A stretch of DNA of 64,000 bases from Myxocyprinus asiaticus (lineage: Eukaryota; Chordata; Actinopteri; Cypriniformes; Catostomidae), in assembly GCF_019703515.2 (NCBI RefSeq), contig NC_059347.1, positions 22,745,501-22,809,500 on the forward strand, given 5' to 3'. Both the position numbers and the translations under genes were made by a program. The notes beneath the pieces are model-generated. The model had not been told where the DNA came from. It searched no databases and saw nothing but the letters and a program-made list of their open reading frames with translations. Below are positions 24,546-37,270 of the stretch, piece by piece. The stretch's first letter is position 1, and each line of letters starts with the position of its first letter.

Positions 24546-24960
24546 ACTGTTAAACTCCCTTTTTGGTTCTTCATTTATTTAAAAAAAAAAATAAAAATAG
24601 TGTACCAGACAACATATCCAAGCATTATAGCAGGTAAACAACTTCACCAAACGGATAGCAGATAAACATCCATCTAGACTGCAACGATGCTGTCCTGAAC
24701 TGAACTGAACAACGTAGTTAGTTTCTCCAGCCAGAACATGAGACAGCCGGTACTTCGTTCCTGTGTGTGCAGACATGACTTAATGATGCAAGGATGATGT
24801 CATAAACCAGCTCAAAATACAAATAATTTTTATAAGCTTAATGTAGTGAATCGGGGTAAGGTAAGGACATTGTTTTGAACACTGATTGTTTATGTACTCA
24901 ATCAATAATGGCAATTTGTTCATTTTTAACCAAAAAAATCTTACATAGTGCAGCTTTAAT
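24385..24960. repeat. Possible TTAA-type MITE with ends like those at 8302-10696
   Basis: The right end reads cttacatagtgcagctttaa, which on the minus strand is ttaaagctgcactatgtaag, close to the terminal repeat of the element at 8302. The left end near 24385 (ttaaaggaacagtgtgtag) matches less well. The boundary pairing is uncertain because the left end overlaps other repeats. Confidence 0.35.
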
Positions 24961-25224
24961 GGAGCATACATCCAAATCTTGACGAGAACCACATTTTCCA
25001 TGCGAATTAAAGGAGCTTGTCACTGTCATAGAAATATCCAATCCAACAAGAACACAGTTATTGCACAAAAGAACATAAGTCCATATTTCTATTCTTCTAA
25101 TTAATTGCACACAGTCCATTTACACAACTAACTTTTTCTGAATGTGCTGTCTTTGTTTATATTGCTGGTGCTCGGGAGGGAATGGACTTTATAATAACTA
25201 GAGAAGAACCTCAAAATTAAACTG

Positions 25225-25395
25225 CACTTGACCCAGCCCATTAGTGCTTTGTGCATGCAATATCGCAAAACCCACTTGCGCCTAGACTTAGCGCATGCTT
25301 GCACCAAAATTTCAAAACATCATGGCCATATACTTTGCGCGTATGACTTAAAGCATTGTGCTGCGCTTAGTGCTAGCGCTCTTAAAATAGGGCCC
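25225..25395. repeat. Dispersed 'gcgcttagtgctagcgct' repeat fragment
   Basis: The stretch is rich in gcgc and tgcgc words and ends gcgctcttaaaatagggccc. Part of a related sequence is at 28015-28250 (ctattttcatgaccgc, gccagcgcaaagcac), in the opposite sense. The rest of 24961-27763 shows a ccaatcggctcac motif repeated near 26500-26570 and nothing coding. Confidence 0.4.
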
Positions 25396-27763
25396 CATAT
25401 CTCTTAATAACTTGTCATTTCAATTGCTTGCAACGGAGAAAACAAACAAAACAACAAATAGATTCAACAATCCCTTCTGATCCCCATGAACACAGATTAC
25501 AGATTCTTAATATTAATTTATTCATTGAGTTAATGTGACCAGGTTCAGTGATCTCATTCTTTCACTCTATGCATTCAGTTCTTTGATGAGATTTGGGATA
25601 ATTTTTTCCGAAATATTTTTGGACAATTATGCGATTGTTCCTCTGCAGTGGATAACAATCTATTATACCAGTTATATTCTTTTTATATTATTACAGAAAT
25701 ATAAAAATACTACTGGGCTCTGTCTTTGTATAAAGCTTAATAATAGACTGTGACACTTTTTGATGTGTGTGAAACATTTTTAATAATGCCCTGTGCCTTT
25801 CGAATCGTAATGCACCAAAGTCAGCTACAGCTAGACAATAGAAATCTGTCATAATGCAAAAACTGAAACTGAAATAAAGTTCTGAAACAACAACAACAAC
25901 AACAAAGTCCTGGGTGTACAATTACTGCACCTCCCAATATTCTGCCATTCTTAAGAGTTCTAACTTTAATTGAATAAGAAAGAGTGTTCAGTGAATGACA
26001 CCATGCTTTTATGATGAATTCTATAATTCAAAAAGAAAGGTTCCTCTAAGAATGTGTGTATTTGTTCCTGTGCTGTTTTGAGTGAAATATAAATTGACAG
26101 GATCAGGTGAATATGACATAGACTACTGTCTCCCCCTCCCTCTATATCTCTTCCTCGTGTTGATTGTCTTTATGGTATGATGATAAGTTTGTAAACAGCC
26201 ATGACTAATTTAACCTTTAGCCTGCTCTTTAGCTAATTAATCACATAGTCACAGGTGAGGCTTACTTTGCATAGTTCCATAAAGAACTAGATGTAGTCTG
26301 ACCCAAATGACTCAAGTGTTCTGGTGTAATGCTCTGTTTTGCTCCTTAGAATGTTGGTTGGTTATATTGTTGTTATAGGTTTAGCAGTAGGGGTTAAGTG
26401 TTCAATAATATCTATATTCTAGAGTAATTTCAATGACTAAAATTCAACCATACTCTATGTGGCGCAAGCTGATTGGTTCTTTGAGCTTGTTATCTGATTG
26501 CCAATCGGCTCACTCACATGTGACACATCAAGCCAATCGGCTCACATGGTGTAAGCTGATTGGCACTTTGACATATAATCGGGTAGTCAGTCAACTTGCG
26601 TCTCCCTCTTTGTGTAACATTTAAATTGCTCTGTTTTGCAGACAAGGTGGTTTCACTGCAGCACCCTGCGAGAGTTATTTCTCTGAAACCCACCTCCACC
26701 CTAAATCTGCTACATGGGGATTGTTTGTAATGTCTATTTGTGAAGCAGCTTTTCCATATGCTCGATGCAGCATGTCTTGCATTTTGTCTAACTGTGCAGC
26801 TGCAGCAGCGTGTCCTCATACTTAACTCCGGATGTCTGTGTATTTTCTATCAGTGAGCAAGTCTCCATATTTGCTCTGTAGCAGCAACAGCGTTGCAGAT
26901 CTAGTGCGCCAAGACCAGTATCTTATCAGTAGGATAAGGCAAGAAAGGCAGATGCGAGCCAGATCATCAGGAGACTGCCCTTTTTGGGGAATTGTTCTAA
27001 TATAATAAAATAGGCACTCAAGGAGGTCTTTAATACTTGGAGAGAATTATCCATTAGCATTCCCATTAATCCTAATAATGACATTTGCTCAGCTGATGCT
27101 ATTGATATTTTCAAAAACAGCTATGGTACAGTACAGCACAAATCTCTTTTTAAAAGAAGCTGGTGATGCAGAATTATTGTTTTGTTATTCAAAGAGCAGA
27201 TTTTATAACCTGTAGGATATGTATACCATAATTATAATGGATAGAGATAGACTGTCTCTAATCTTGCACAGGTATTTTGACCTGGCCAGAGGCAGTGTAA
27301 ATCTTAAGTACTTTCCTTATCACAATATTAACCATGCATTGATATTTCCAGACCCTCAAAGTGCTCTTCCTTGAAGTTTCTCAGAAGGAGAGGCAAGTCA
27401 AGGAGTGTGGCCCTTTTGAACATCTCAAGGTTTTGAGGCCTGGATTTGTGACAGTAGAGGCAGACTTATTATGTAACTGTAAGAGCTAGGATTTCTCCCA
27501 GCGGTGATATGCAAACATTCTCTCTTCTTTTTGTGTCCCTGTAACTTACAGTTAAGGAAAGGAGACTTGAAGCAGAGCTATTTCTGTCTAATGTACTGCA
27601 TTATATTGGTAGTAAGAAGCTGTTTGTACTGAGATTTAGACATTCAGAGTCTTCATATCATACCCAATAAACTAGGAATAGATACTCTGAAGTATGTGCT
27701 GAAGATCCTAGTGCAATTTGTACTTCTGCATGAATACCTTATTGTGCTCCTCTCCCCCTGCAG

Positions 27764-27881
27764 GGCATCAACATTGTGGAGCCAAGTAATGAAGGACTTC
27801 CTCCCCCGTCAAAGCCAGGAATGTATCAATTGGATATTGTGCTGAAGAAGGGCAATAAACTGGCCATCAGGGACAGAGGAG
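27764..27881 (+). CDS. mctp1: mctp1 exon: linker and start of first C2 domain
   Basis: A pyrimidine-rich tract and cag precede 27764, and the donor gtagga follows 27881. The 118 nt encode 39 codons plus one base. They run from GINIVEPSNE to LAIRDRG and include PGMYQLDI, the opening beta strand of the first C2 domain of MCTP1, and the first calcium-loop Asp in RDRGG. The exon is too short for a long open frame and was found by its match to the family plus phase. Its last base joins the exon at 51818 to give GGA, so the product reads RDRGGTSDPY. The N-terminal part of the protein must come from upstream exons that are not visible. Family assignment rests on remembered vertebrate MCTP1 sequence and is firm. 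Confidence 0.9.
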
Positions 27882-28292
27882 GTAGGAACCAGTTCTCACT
27901 ACTTCTAGACATTTCTTTAGCTTTACCTTAACTTCACTGTGTTCTTAAATGTTCCACGTTTCTGAGATTCTGCCTGGTTGCAGCTGGATTTTTTTGGGAC
28001 TTAAACCGCAATATTTAGGGATCTATTTTCATGACCGCACTAAGCACAGCGCTACGCCCTACCACCGTGCACAAAGTCTTATCCAATTTTCGTGAGAGCA
28101 CTAATTCTAAGTGCAATTTTTATGCCAGCGCAAAGCACAAGTGGCGGAGGGTGGGAGTGTGGGTGGGTGTACTTGCGCAAACCATGGGTTTATGCTATTA
28201 TAGTTAGTGTATTATATGTTAATGAAGTGGCGCGAAGCACAATTTGATATTTTCCTGAGAAATATGTTATTTGAGCTAAGACAGTTTCAGGT

Positions 28293-30418
28293 TAGGGCTG
28301 GCTGATTGATCGAATTTTATTTTCAATCTTGATTTTGGCTTCCAACGATTATGAAAACAAGATAATAGAGATAAAACTATTATTGTGCTGCATTCCGTTT
28401 CGCAATGAAACACCCCAGCGTTATATCTTTAAAGCATCCTTTATTGAAGTTCAAATAAGCGTTTGCTGCAGCTAGATTATAACATGATGGCTCGCGACGT
28501 AGTGAATCATAATATATGTGTCACGTTCACTGTGTGTAGCTTATCATGAAGACAATCGGTGATACGCAGCTCTGTTAAGAAGAGAAAGTTTATTTTTTGT
28601 TAAAGAGTTAAAGATGGATCGAAGTGAACATAAAGGTGATAGAGTGTAGTCTTAGCCCATTATACACTGGAACAAAATAGGTTTTTGATTAGTCTTTTTT
28701 GGCTTGTTTTTCAAAATAATATGTAAAATTCCTTTAAAACAAAGTACATTTACTTTAGGAGCTATACTGCAGAAGAAAAAATTGTTATTGGAGAATGTTG
28801 AATACAATATTTAATCAGGGCTCAAAATTAACGCTTGTTTGCTTGTCCGGGACAAATGGATTTTTGAAGGGGCAAATGAAAAAGAATTTTACTTGCCCAA
28901 CCAGACAAGCAGACTGATTAAAACATCAATAACGAAAAAAATAACCGCCAGTATTTGTGATATGTCTAGGCCTGTGTCACTCATTAGAAAGTTCATATTC
29001 TTATTCTGCTGTTGAAAGTAATCCAGAGCACGTAATTTTATAATTCGCTAGTGATCTATTAACAACTGTGCCCTGTTTGATTGACAGGCGGTGTATGTGT
29101 GTGTGTGCTGAATATGCGCGTGTGTTCTGAAAAGGCTCAAATACATTTCAAAATTCCACCAAAATGCCCTTCTTGGTGAGGTATTCATGTAAACACAGTG
29201 AGTGATATCTAAAGTGAACGTAAACAGTGGAGAAAAAAGCGGATTTGTATTAAAATGTCAGACTTGTAAGTATAAATGTAAGCTAATAGACCTGCTGCTG
29301 TCTAGTGTGTCATAATAATCAAACAACTGGAACAAGAAAATGAGAAAACACTCACTGGTCTTGACTGGGTAACTTTAGTAGCTTTAAAAAGTATTAATGT
29401 ATAGGGGGCCTGGGTAGCTGAGTAGTAAAGACGCTGGCTACCACCCCTGGAGTTCACTAGTTCTCATGGATGCCGCGGTGGGTGGCGTGAAGCCTCCACA
29501 CGCGCTATGTCTCCGTGGCAACGTGCTCAACAAGCCACATGATAAGATGCGCCGGTTGACGATCTCAGACGCGGAGGCAACTGGGATTCATCCTCTGCCA
29601 CCCGGACTGAGGCGAATCACTACGTGACCATGAGGACTTAAAAGCACATTGGGAATTGGCCATTCCAAATTGGGATAAAAAGGGGAAAAATCCCCCCCCC
29701 CCCCCCAAAAAAAGTGTTAGTGTATAATAATCATACAGTGAAGACCAGTAGTAGTTTTATGTTGCATTTCATTCTGAATGTTTACTTGAATACTTCATAG
29801 CCTAAACTTTTAAAGCTGTATTAAAATTTTTAAAGCACTGAATTTTCTTAATTTGTATTTTTTGGTTACGTTATTTTTAATCTATTTCTATTCATTGCTG
29901 TTTTTATTGTTATTTTATTACTGACCTTTTTATTAGTCTTGAATAAGTACTTAAGAACTTGAAACCATTCTTCCATAATTAACATATTAGCTAGTGTTAT
30001 CATTTGTTGTGGTTTTGAAGCTGGTATTGAGAATCGTCAAATTTCACTACCGACTACAGAATGTTTGGTATTGTGATAATATATAGCCTTTATTGTACAT
30101 GGTAGATCTTGCTGCAATAACATCTCATTCCTTAGAAGTGTGAGCACCCCTGCTGTAAATGGTGGTGATGGAGACTTTTCTTTATTTGACTACCATATGT
30201 AACATAAATAATTATCATATGACAATAGTCTCCTCCCCTACCCAGTACAGTTTACATTTCAAGTTCAAGGAAATCCACTATTAAAAAGACACTGTTTTAA
30301 AAGTTCAATAAATGCATGATGTTTCTTAAGTCAATGAGTAATCGTGTTAAATAATCGTGATCTCAATATTGACCAAAATAATCGTGATTATGATTTTTGC
30401 CATAATCAAGCAGCCCTA
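28293..30418. mobile_element. 2.1-kb non-autonomous hAT-type element with perfect 8-bp target-site duplication
   Basis: The left end is tagggctggctgattgatcg and the right end, on the minus strand, tagggctgcttgattatgg. Both sides are flanked by tttcaggt (28285-28292 and 30419-30426). The ends match the 'tagggctgcacgatta' class common in vertebrates. No transposase frame survives. A SINE (29404-29713) is nested inside, so the hAT-type insertion is the older of the two. Confidence 0.85.
29404..29713 (+). mobile_element. tRNA-type SINE with internal deletion and target-site duplication
   Basis: It starts ggggcctgggtagctgag, with a tRNA-like promoter region, and continues with aagcctccacacgcgctatg, caacaagccacatgataaga and gcggaggcaactgggatt. 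It ends in a C-run then A-run tail. The two flanks, gtattaatgtata (29391-29403) and gtgttagtgtata (29714-29726), are a 13-bp duplication with two differences. Compared with the remembered cyprinid consensus, a middle piece after the promoter is missing. Confidence 0.8.
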
Positions 30419-31269
30419 TTTCAGGTACACTGAAAGTTTATTTTCCACACTCTCTGCTGCCACCTGTGGGTGTTTGAATCATGGTTGAATCTTTAGTAGG
30501 CTACCCCCTGTCTGCTACTCTAACATGATTTGTCTTTTTCTGAATCTGAGAGATATGCAAATTGATGGTTCTCTTCTTAAAAGAAATAGCCCAGGCCATT
30601 AAAGATCTCCTGCTCTGGTTACCTTGACTCATATGTATCTCTGCAGACAGCAACAGAGCCCTGAGCCCATGAGAAGATGACATTTCTGCCCATTATTCTG
30701 GACCTGCTCTGAGCTGCTCTGGTGTCATGTGTGAGGAAGGGCATTAGTGTGTTTTTGAATTACAGGATCCAGCAGTAATGGCCTCATTAGGGTCTGATGG
30801 ATGGTGCAGCAGATCTGTACACCCTTTCTGTCTCTCTCTTTTTCTCTCCCTCTTTGACTCACACAAATAGACAGACACGCTCAAATAATGAGCAGAGACG
30901 TTGGCAGCTCACCTGCCCCCGAGACACAAGCTTCTGTTCTGTCTGTGTGAGTCATGCAGTCAGTCATACAATCCCTTGAGAGGAAACTTTTCACTCATTT
31001 CACTCCTCTTGCTAATAGAATACACTCAAGGTTAATATTTTCTGCTGCATTTGAAGTTTGAATAGCTAAAATTAAAATTGTTGCATACATTTTTCATAGT
31101 TTTATTTTCCAAAACAAATATTCCTCCCTACACCCTTGATACATCTGTAGCGCTGGGTTCTGCACTGACTTCTGCATACATTTTCATTTTCTTGTTTGTA
31201 ATTTTCCTTTTGATTTACTTAAAATATCTAGACATGAGAATTAAATTAGCATGTTTAAGTCAATGATCA

Positions 31270-31345
31270 CCAGGGCCGGATTGGCCAATCAGGAGCATCT
31301 GGGGAATTTGCGGTGTGCCACTCATAAATTGGGCCAGCAGAGGCT
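31270..31345. repeat. Fragment of the 'cagggccggattggcc' hAT MITE family
   Basis: The start, caccagggccggattggcca, matches the terminal repeat of the intact 201-bp copy at 8939-9139. No second end was found. Confidence 0.4.
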
Positions 31346-32875
31346 AGTCCACAAGCTGATTAATAAACTTTCAGTCAAGAAGCATAACAGTTGCCAACCG
31401 TCCATATCATTCAGTATTTAAGGGATCAGAATTGCATTCCTCATTATAGCAAACGCAGTCTCTAATGTATTTTATCATCTCACACCAAAACAAATGCTGG
31501 AGTGGGCTGTGAGAGACGAAACATTGGCTGTTGCGCCATTACACGGATACTCCATTTGACAGCGAGGGTAGAATCAAGGAAGATCCAGCGAGAACAGAAA
31601 GTTTTAGCTGAATGGATGAAGAAGTCCTCATTCCTTGCAGTGCAGAATGATAGCAATATTCTTTACTGTTACAACATAAAAGAATACTTAAATGAACAGA
31701 TGCAACAGCATGACACAATATGAAAATAATGGGACTTTTTCTCAAAAGATTAAGCTCAACAAAACAAACTGTGCAGAGTGCCTTCAATATTGTATTATGC
31801 GCTCAAGCCCGATTCTCTTAAAAAGACAGTAACCCTATTGCCTGTGTCCATAACATTTACATTCCAAGTAAAAGAGATTTTTTAGTCTTTTGTTTCACTC
31901 TTATTGTTGGAATTTGGCACTTTTTTAATGACGTAAAAAATTTTAAGACAATCACTCAACCTTCATTAAGTTTAAATTGTGAGTCTGAACATTTTGAAAT
32001 ATTTATGTAAAGTTACAGTTCTATAGTGTTATTATTTGCCAAGGTAGACTTTAAAACTTGACAATAAAATACACTTGTTTTTTTACAACAGATTCAATGA
32101 AGAATAAAAATAATTAATTTTTGCTAGACCTTTTCTCTAGTCTGTATCTTAATTCAGGATGAGGACAGTATTTTTTGTATATTTGGATAAGTTCTTTGGC
32201 TCCAGGCACATTAAGTAATACAAGTGTGGGGACACTGTACAAGTTTGAGTGCAACATTTCTCTCTATTTCTTATGTCAGAAAGTTAAAATGTAAGTGATT
32301 TAAATTTAAATTTGATGCTATGTGTGACGTGTGACATTGAGAGCTTATAATTTTCTAGTTATTGCATATGGAACATTGGGACAAATGCACTATACTCACA
32401 TAAGAGTGTATTATGTCAAAAAAGGATTTCTCCAAGGTCTATGGACTGTAGCAGCTGAAGTCTATATCAAGGCTTTTAGGACTGAGCAGCTAAACACTTT
32501 TCAACTTTAAAAGCTACTTTAAAAATGAGTGTGCTCAGTTCCCAATCGATTGCTCAGTGTTGTTAAAAGGAAAGGTGATATAACACATCCCAGGTAAACA
32601 TGCACCTGTTCTAAATATTTTTTGGAAGCATTTTTTTAGGCATCATTTGAGTGAGTGTGCATTTACGAACATTTACATTTACAAATCATTGAGTGTGTTT
32701 GTATGCACACCCATATGCTGATAACAACCAAAAATCAGCTTATTAAAAAAATCTGACAATGCAACAAAACTATACATGAGATTGTAAATCATCAGTTTAT
32801 TCTATGCTTTTAACATAAACAAACAAACAAACAAACAGACATGCACATGTGGCTTTTAGTGTGTGTCTAACCTTC

Positions 32876-33093
32876 TGTAATGGGGTAAAAGGGAAAGGAG
32901 GAGGCAAAAACCGGCTGGACAATATAAATAATAATTTAATGATTAATTAAAGCAAAAGACATATAACACAAACACATCTTTCTCTGCCGAACTGCCACCT
33001 CCGGCCGCCTTTATCCCTCTCATGAGCTTGATTAGCCTGATTAGGGGCTGGGCGTGCATCATCACAGCCCGGCCTGCCCTCCTCCTTGACACA
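32876..33093 (-). mobile_element. Solo LTR (218 bp) with perfect 5-bp target-site duplication
   Basis: The element begins tgtaatgggg and ends ccttgacaca, the TGT...ACA ends of a long terminal repeat. The 5-bp flank ccttc is present on both sides (32871-32875 and 33094-33098). Read on the minus strand it has gggataaaggcgg as a possible TATA-like box, so that strand is the likelier orientation. No internal retroelement coding sequence adjoins it, so it is a solo LTR left by recombination. The superfamily is not determined. Confidence 0.8.
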
Positions 33094-33374
33094 CCTTCCA
33101 AAAGTATATTCCAAAGTTTAGAAAAAGAAAAAAAAAATCAATGAGGGTGTTTACATGTGTGTTCTTACACCGATTATACTTAAAGTAATATTCCAGGTTC
33201 AACAGAAGTTAAGTTCAATCAACAGCATATGTGGCCTAATGATGATTACCACAAAAATTTATTTCGACTCGTCCCTCAAAAAGAGGTTACAGTGAGGCAT
33301 ATAAAATGGAAGTGAATGGGGACATTTTTGGAGGATAAAATGTGAAGCTTATAATTTTATAAAACACTCCCTGC

Positions 33375-33625
33375 TAAAAAAAAATCCAGTTTAACCAGCA
33401 TACAATTCCCATGCTGGTCTAAGATGGTTACTGCTGGTTAGTGCCGGTTTGGTGCTGGTCTAGCTGGTGGACCAGCATAGCCATGCTTTTCACCAGCAAA
33501 ACCCAGCTGTTGAAGCATGGTCTTTCAGGTGAAGCTGGTTTAGCTGATTAAAAAGACTGGTAGGGTCACCAGCACACCAGCATGCCATGCAGGGGGACCA
33601 GTACACAAAACACAACTTAAGCTGA
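33375..33625. repeat. AGCTGGT/ACCAGC palindromic MITE
   Basis: The ends are aaaaaaaatccagtttaacc on the left and gctggattttttttagcat on the right, an inverted pair. The interior is made of ctggt and accagc words in both directions. This resembles the Angel-like palindromic elements of cyprinids. It has no coding capacity. Confidence 0.6.
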
Positions 33626-34349
33626 TCACTAGCAATGCTGGATTTTTTTTAGCATGGATTGATTGATTGATTGATTTGATTTTGCTTTTTTAGATTTGTA
33701 ATTGACAGACTAAAAGCCACAAATCTCAAATTTAGATTTACAGTCCTGTCTTTTGCACCTGGTGTAAACTGACAGTTTCCCCAAATAGGTGGCATAAATG
33801 AAGTCGGATGTGCTTCACAAAAGGATTTCCACATCCTTTATGGTATTTGCAGACCTGGGCCACATCAGTGCATGCTGGTCACAAGATGACTCATCTCACT
33901 GTAAGAGATTTGTACAGTACGTCTGCCACGAGTCAACTGATATGCCCTTAGACGCCTGCCAAGACCTCTCTACCATGCAAGTGTAAAATATATTTTTCTC
34001 ATTTCAGCTCAACTCGTGTCTATTAAGGTGTCAGAAAGAAACAAACATGCTCTGAGAACAGTAATGTCTGAAATAAGACAAATAGTGGCAGCAGTGATGA
34101 ATGTTATGAATGTTATTTCTGTTCTTGCTTTTTTGTTGACAGACTCCGTCATAAGGCAGGGTGTTCTGTGTTTGTTAACCTTGAGTTATGAATGCTTATT
34201 TTTGTTTGTTTGGTTGGTGTTGACAGCTTGGCAGTAGCCGATCCAGGATTGGTTGCCTGATTAGAGCATCAGGGATGATGTCTCACTGTTTCCTGTTGTC
34301 TGTCTCTGGCATTGAAATCCATCTGTCACCATTCATTAATGATCTGATG

Positions 34350-34685
34350 GAGTGTGGGGCGGCTCAGTGGGTAGCACTGTTGCCTCACAGCAAGAATGTC
34401 CGGGGTTCTGTGTGGAGTTTGCATGTTCTCCCTATGTTCGCTTGGGTTTCTCCGGGTGCTCTGGTTTCCCCCACAGTCCAAAAAGACATGCAGGTTAAGT
34501 TAATTGGAGACCCTAAATTACCCATAGGTGAGAGTGTGTATGTCTGTATGTGTTGCCCTGTGATGGACTGGCCACCTGTCCAGGGTGTTTTCCTGCCTTC
34601 AGCCTAATACAGCTGGGATAGGCTCCAGCACTACCCACAACTCTGCATAGGACAAACAGCTATAGGATATGGATGGATGATGAAT
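34350..34685 (+). mobile_element. tRNA-derived SINE related to the DANA type
   Basis: A tRNA-like head (ggctcagtgggtagcactg and cctcacagcaagaa) is followed by ctgtgtggagtttgcatg, ccccacagtccaaaaagaca and gatggactggccacctgtc, and ends in a (tggatgga)n tail. This order of blocks is that of tRNA-derived fish SINEs. A 110-codon open frame across it is incidental. Confidence 0.8.
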
Positions 34686-36549
34686 CAAACAATGATCAAG
34701 CTTAGCTTCCTGAAATAAAATGCTGCAATGCTGTGATTTGGCAGAATGTTTTGTGTGCACTCTGTTTTGATGTTTGATGTTTTATATTACATTAATATAT
34801 TGTGAAGTTACATCTATGACTTGTGTTGGTTTATTTGTGTCATGATGACACAGTATATTATACTGAGGAAAGTGTGTGTATGTGTGTGTGTGGTAAAATT
34901 GACTCACATACTATCTTTTACCATTATTGCTCATTAAACTGCTACATTTTGTGATTTAGCATTAGCATTTTCTATCTTGGCGGTCTGTCTACTCTAGTCA
35001 CTGAAAACACACACAAAGGCACACACATACTTGCATCACTGCATTTATTACTTTAGTAAATGTGGGAATAATCTATTAACATTTGTTTTCAGTTCAATAG
35101 TGCTTTACAGACTAATGTGTCAAAATGATTTAAACTATTTAAACAAGATATTTAAACACACCTGAAAAGTATTTTAGACTACTTTTAAGATTTACGCATT
35201 TCAATTTTATATACAAATTCCTTCAAACTGAATGTAGTTTTTTTTTTTTAACAAAATTAAATTAATATATCTTTTTATTATTTTATTTAGTTCGATTACT
35301 CAATTCAATTTGATGGAATTTTGTTGTGAAATAAAAATGCATAAATCTTAAAATATTATTTTAATATTATTTTATCTTATTTCAAAAGATATTTAAACAA
35401 ATTTCCCCTTTTATAATGGAGCAAAAACCAACTAAAGAAATTAAATTGGTAACACATAAACAGAAATCTATCCACCTTGAAAGCAAGACCTCAAAAGGAT
35501 GATTTAGACTACTTTACATATTGAATAATAAACATGTATTTATTTAATTATTCATGTAAGTGCGATATCAAAAATAAGATATGAAAATGTCTGCTTTTAA
35601 AGCCTTCTCATTGTTCCATGCATTTTGGTTCATTCTTACAGTCTGAGGAACAAGTTGAAATATTGTCTTGCGTAATAATGCAAGAGATATGCTGATTAAT
35701 TAATTTATTTATTTTTACTTTGTTATTTTAAATATTTTTGCTGATAGAGCTTAAAGTTGCATTTAACCTAGAGTATTCCTCATGTTCCTCTTAAAATGGC
35801 TTGAGAATATCTTTAAATATTGACTTCAATGAAACTAGGTATATTTTATTTTATATTTATACTTGTTTATTTAGCATATGTTTTCAACTATACATTTTCT
35901 CTATTATATTTCCATTAAATGATGCAAACACATTCTCCGTTCACAACTGCACATGGGCTGAATTCCATCTTAGCAATTCGTTTATCCATTTCTTACAACC
36001 CACACTCACACACACACCCACACGCATACATACTCAGCCAGGGGATCACCAGACTGAATAACAGTAAGAACTGCTGCAGTCATCAATCTCATGAGGCATG
36101 CTGGGTAATGGAGTGTGCGGGAGATGCACGCATGCATCCCTCTCTAAATTTCTTTGTGCTTCTCTTCTCTGCCTCTCTCTTAAATATCCAGATGCCTGAC
36201 AGCCAATCTGAAGCCTGCCTGTGGACAACATATATCTCAGGGAGAGAAAATTGAAGAATATATATTTCAGAAAACATCTCAGACATTTTATTTTATTTAT
36301 TAGGAATGACAGAAGAGTTTTAGACATATTTTTACCTCTCTTATGGGAAGCTCTGTATATTGCTTTGTAATAAAAGGTTTGACTACAGTTCAGCTGTCTT
36401 AACCAAGAAAAAGAGAAAACCTAGAAATAATACAAAGCCTCACAGAAACAGGGTTTAAGGGAATAAGTATTTTAAAGTGTGACTGAAATGTTTCGAAAAT
36501 ACACAAACAGAATAAGATTTTTGAAAATTTTTTCAAAGTGGCTCACATT

Positions 36550-37270
36550 AGCCACTTTTCCACCATCGGGCCGAACTGTTCTGAGCACGGTACGAAACTG
36601 TTACAGTAGCATTTCCACTGGACCACTGTTTGGCACGGCACGATTATAAACCTTTCTTGGCCCAGAATTCTCTGCACGGTTAGCTAATCGTACTCAACCG
36701 TTCTCAACCGTGCTGGTAGAATGGGTTTAGTACGTGGTGACTCATTTAGTGTATCTTCATGAATTTATTATGATGGTTTAACTAGTATTGTTGACTACAT
36801 TTATTTTTGTACACACCTTTTTTGTTAGGAAAGTAGTTTACGAACTCATTAAAACTCAAAATACATGAATATATTCTCATATACTATTTTCTTATTATAC
36901 TGATATAATACTTTGTCTAAGGCTGGGAACTTTTACATCTCTGCATTCTCGTGTCCAGTGGTAAACACAAGCCCTCAGCAAATGATGTTAAACCTCGCGC
37001 CTTTTTCTCTTTACTTTCCTTTTTGCAACATGGTCTGTGTGCTGTTTGTTAGCAGAGTAAATCCAGGCAAAATAGCAGTCCTAAAAACTGCTCCAATGTT
37101 TACTTCATAACGCTGTTGCCAAAAGATGGATCTGTTACGTACCCTCTCCTGATTTCACCACCGCACCACTGTGGAAAAAGAAAACTTAACCGTGCCAGCT
37201 GGTCCGGAACGGCACAGAACGGTACGGTTTTGCAATGAGAACCGTTTGGCCCGATGATGGAAAAGCAGCT
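36550..37270. mobile_element. 721-bp MITE with ~25-bp inverted ends and 3-bp duplication
   Basis: The left end is agccacttttccaccatcgg and the right end, on the minus strand, agctgcttttccatcatcgg. Both continue with gcc and share a further 'gaac cggtacg'-like region inside (gagcacggtacg, agaacggtacgg). The flanks are att on both sides (36547-36549 and 37271-37273). A 3-bp duplication suits a PIF/Harbinger-type element, although the usual target is TWA. No transposase is present. Confidence 0.7.

Larger units (their letters stand above)
1..27763. other. Intron or 5' flank upstream of the first visible mctp1 exon
   Basis: No coding exon of mctp1 or of another host gene was recognised here. The stretch is AT-rich and repeat-bearing, and no GC-rich first-exon or CpG-island-like block was seen. 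Since the exon at 27764 begins with a splice acceptor in phase 0, at least one exon must lie upstream. I infer that it is outside the window, so this is most likely part of a long intron. Bases 1-50 look like the truncated end of a dispersed repeat ending in cccatcccta. The remaining repeats are listed separately. Confidence 0.6.

Noticed and set aside
29404..29480. tRNA-like sequence
   Set aside because: The promoter-like boxes belong to a SINE head; no cloverleaf with anticodon stem could be drawn with confidence.
34275..34607. 110-codon plus-strand open frame
   Set aside because: It coincides with a SINE whose sequence is conserved as DNA; the frame has no known domain.
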